60,456 nt of DNA. Origin: an uncultured archaeon (GTDB lineage Archaea > Thermoproteota > EX4484-205 > JAAOZP01). A program made the translations under genes and the position numbers. The stretch covers positions 1 through 60,456 of the forward strand of contig CALIBN010000011.1 in assembly GCA_938045545.1 (NCBI GenBank), given 5' to 3'. Numbering within the stretch: position 1 is the first letter of the stretch; the number at the start of each line of letters is the position of its first letter. The notes under the pieces are model-generated. The model had not been told where the DNA came from and ran no database searches. It was given only the letters and a program-made list of their open reading frames with translations. This document shows positions 59,360-60,456 of the stretch, one piece after another.

Positions 59360-60456
59360 CTATTTCGTCCTCGACAAAGCTCTCTTCATGTCGAGAAGGT
59401 TGTGGAGAATAAGCGTCTTAAGGCCGGGTTCTTTATTACTGAGCATCAGGTCGATCATCTCCTGGGGCATTAACCCTTTGCAGACTTCGCAATCACATTC
59501 TTCAAACCGGATTTCAGGGTCTCTAAGGTCATACGACCAGCCGTCCTTAAAATAGCATCCGTGTCTGGCTTCTAGAAACCAAGAAAGGTTGCTGTAGCCA
59601 CCTATCTCCTTGTGCTTAAGCCTGTGGCCAACGCCATAGATCAGTAGCTCGAGATCCCTTTTCGTTTTCTTAGAGACCCACTTAAAGCTCATGAGGATTC
59701 CGGGTAAAAAGTCACCGAGCAGGTTATCCTCCAACAGTTCTCTAGCGGGCATAGCGAAGGAAACGTAGCCCATCTCAGCCTGCCTCCTAATGGTCCAGTC
59801 GATTTGAAGTGGGTTGGCGCCCTTGATTAAGCCTATCAGCGGGATGTCAAGCTTAAGGAAGTCGTTTGCTAGAGAAACGAGCTTTACGGTCTGAGACCAG
59901 GATAGAAAAAGCGGGTCATCTACGTACGTGTAGTTATCGGGTATCGTTGTAGCGTCAGGTCTAAGGTCGTTAATCAGCTTGAAATAGTCTTCAATTCTCA
60001 ACTTGTCGAGAAGTTCGTCGGGCATGGCTAGCGATAGGAAAATCCTGCCATCGAATCCTAGAAGGTCATGTAGACCTTTAGAAGAGGCCTTCTTCAGAAT
60101 TTCTTCGTTAGCCAACAACTGCCAGAGGGGGATGAAGATCTCCGGTAACTCGACGCCATGCTTCCAGAACCATGACCTACTATCAGCAATATCTATCTCA
60201 GGCACGAACCTTTGAAAACTAATCTTAGCCAAGGGCTTCTTGCCTAAAGATGGAGTTTGAACCGAGACTCTATTCTTGTTCTTAACTGGGCAGTAGGGTC
60301 TGAGTATGCAGAAAAACCTTGGGAAGGTTATCCCGGTGTATTGAAAACCCCTCTGGCACTGGGCCACGAGACACATCTTAAAAGAGCAACCGCGGCAAAG
60401 CCTTAAAAAGAAATAGTAACAATCCTTGCAGCCGTCAAAGCCACACCACCCTTTCC
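59360..60456 (-). CDS. TGT-superfamily protein with Cys cluster, copy B (5' end off the window)
   Basis: Homologue of 31066-32151. The frame is open to the right edge, where the cysteine cluster is already visible (KGWCGFDGCKDCYYFFLRL, CRGCSFKMCLVAQC), so only a few N-terminal residues are missing. The C-terminus has the same zinc signature, ECDCEVCKG ... LILHNLLD, again with C-x-C-x2-C-x25-H. Barrel blocks RPDATTIPDNYTYVDDP, PLIGLIKGANPLQIDW and LLIYGVG are shared with copy A. Unlike genes 2 and 3 of this copy it is intact, suggesting selection on it continued longer. Confidence 0.8.
   Translation of the reverse strand, partial: KGWCGFDGCKDCYYFFLRLCRGCSFKMCLVAQCQRGFQYTGITFPRFFCILRPYCPVKNKNRVSVQTPSLGKKPLAKISFQRFVPEIDIADSRSWFWKHGVELPEIFIPLWQLLANEEILKKASSKGLHDLLGFDGRIFLSLAMPDELLDKLRIEDYFKLINDLRPDATTIPDNYTYVDDPLFLSWSQTVKLVSLANDFLKLDIPLIGLIKGANPLQIDWTIRRQAEMGYVSFAMPARELLEDNLLGDFLPGILMSFKWVSKKTKRDLELLIYGVGHRLKHKEIGGYSNLSWFLEARHGCYFKDGWSYDLRDPEIRFEECDCEVCKGLMPQEMIDLMLSNKEPGLKTLILHNLLDMKRALSRTK

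Larger units (their letters stand above)
57717..60456 (-). mobile_element. Second copy of the three-gene element at initiator tRNA-Met (decaying, cut by window)
   Basis: Gene order TGT-like - LAGLIDADG - gene 3 on the minus strand, running into the 3' end of the tRNA. This mirrors the copy at 30.9-33.8 kb exactly in orientation relative to the tRNA. Proteins are clearly homologous but well diverged, so the copies are old relatives, not a recent duplication. Gene 2 has an in-frame stop and gene 3 an internal inversion. The far end, where a partial tRNA-Met copy would be expected, lies beyond the right edge. Confidence 0.75.

Noticed and set aside
1..60456. CRISPR arrays, rRNA genes and insertion-sequence transposases
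   Set aside because: I looked for regularly spaced repeats, conserved rRNA blocks and DDE or HUH transposase motifs and saw none.

Overview
The window is archaeal chromosomal DNA. It carries a proteasome alpha / SBDS / exosome superoperon, aIF2-beta, aIF1A, RIO1 kinase, a Pno1-like KH protein, topoisomerase VI subunit B, the PolD small subunit beside a family-B polymerase, Alba, Sec61-beta and an archaeal-type initiator tRNA. PolD, Alba and inositol-1-phosphate synthase, with frequent TTG/GTG starts and short leaders, suggest a (probably thermophilic) archaeon, perhaps a Thermoproteota-related lineage that keeps PolD. The sequence alone does not settle the phylum.

Layout. 0-7 kb: Pcm (cut by the edge), DUF371, Ino1, two membrane proteins, Gfo/Idh oxidoreductase-PolB, and Pop5 sharing a bidirectional promoter with PolB. 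7-9 kb: a two-gene unknown cassette (one gene frameshifted) and a 737-base gap. 9-13.7 kb: psmA-SBDS-Rrp4-Rrp41-Rrp42-L37Ae-Pcc1-prefoldin beta. 13.7-23.2 kb: ECF transporter core, PolD small subunit, Sec61-beta/DUF2070, Alba/RPA, a MacB-like ABC exporter. 23.2-30.8 kb: an island of decayed genes (alpha-toroid repeat protein, beta-propeller protein, radical SAM protein) around an AbiE-like toxin-antitoxin pair. 30.9-33.8 kb: a compact three-gene element bounded by direct repeats of a tRNA-Ala 3' end. 33.9-43.5 kb: tRNA methylthiotransferase, SAH hydrolase, PfkB kinase, a translation/ribosome-assembly operon ending in Top6B, and enolase. 43.5-53.0 kb: an integrated plasmid-like element (tyrosine recombinase, MCM-like helicase, RHH regulators, candidate origin, single-chain restriction-modification protein, two coiled-coil envelope proteins). 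53.0-56.2 kb: a four-gene operon of two winged-helix proteins, a NurA-like nuclease and a HerA-like ATPase under a palindromic operator. 56.6-57.6 kb: a broken nitrilase. 57.6 kb to the end: initiator tRNA-Met followed by a second, decaying copy of the three-gene element.

The standout is the repeated three-gene module: (1) a tRNA-guanine-transglycosylase-superfamily protein with the exact CxCx2Cx25H zinc signature and an N-terminal cysteine cluster, (2) a free-standing double-motif LAGLIDADG protein with a conserved N-terminal domain, (3) an unrecognised ~224-residue protein. Both copies have the same gene order and both end a few bases from the 3' end of a different tRNA gene. The first is flanked by a 42-bp perfect direct repeat containing 23 bases of that tRNA. 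In the second, gene 2 has an in-frame stop and the middle of gene 3 is inverted. This looks like a very small tRNA-targeted mobile element linking a base-exchange enzyme to a homing-type endonuclease; I do not recognise it as a described system.

Several genes carry frameshifts or in-frame stops (7.1, 23.2-25.4, 28-30.8, 56.6 and 57.7-59.4 kb). The nonsense changes and the inversion argue for real decay; single homopolymer frameshifts could also be sequence errors.
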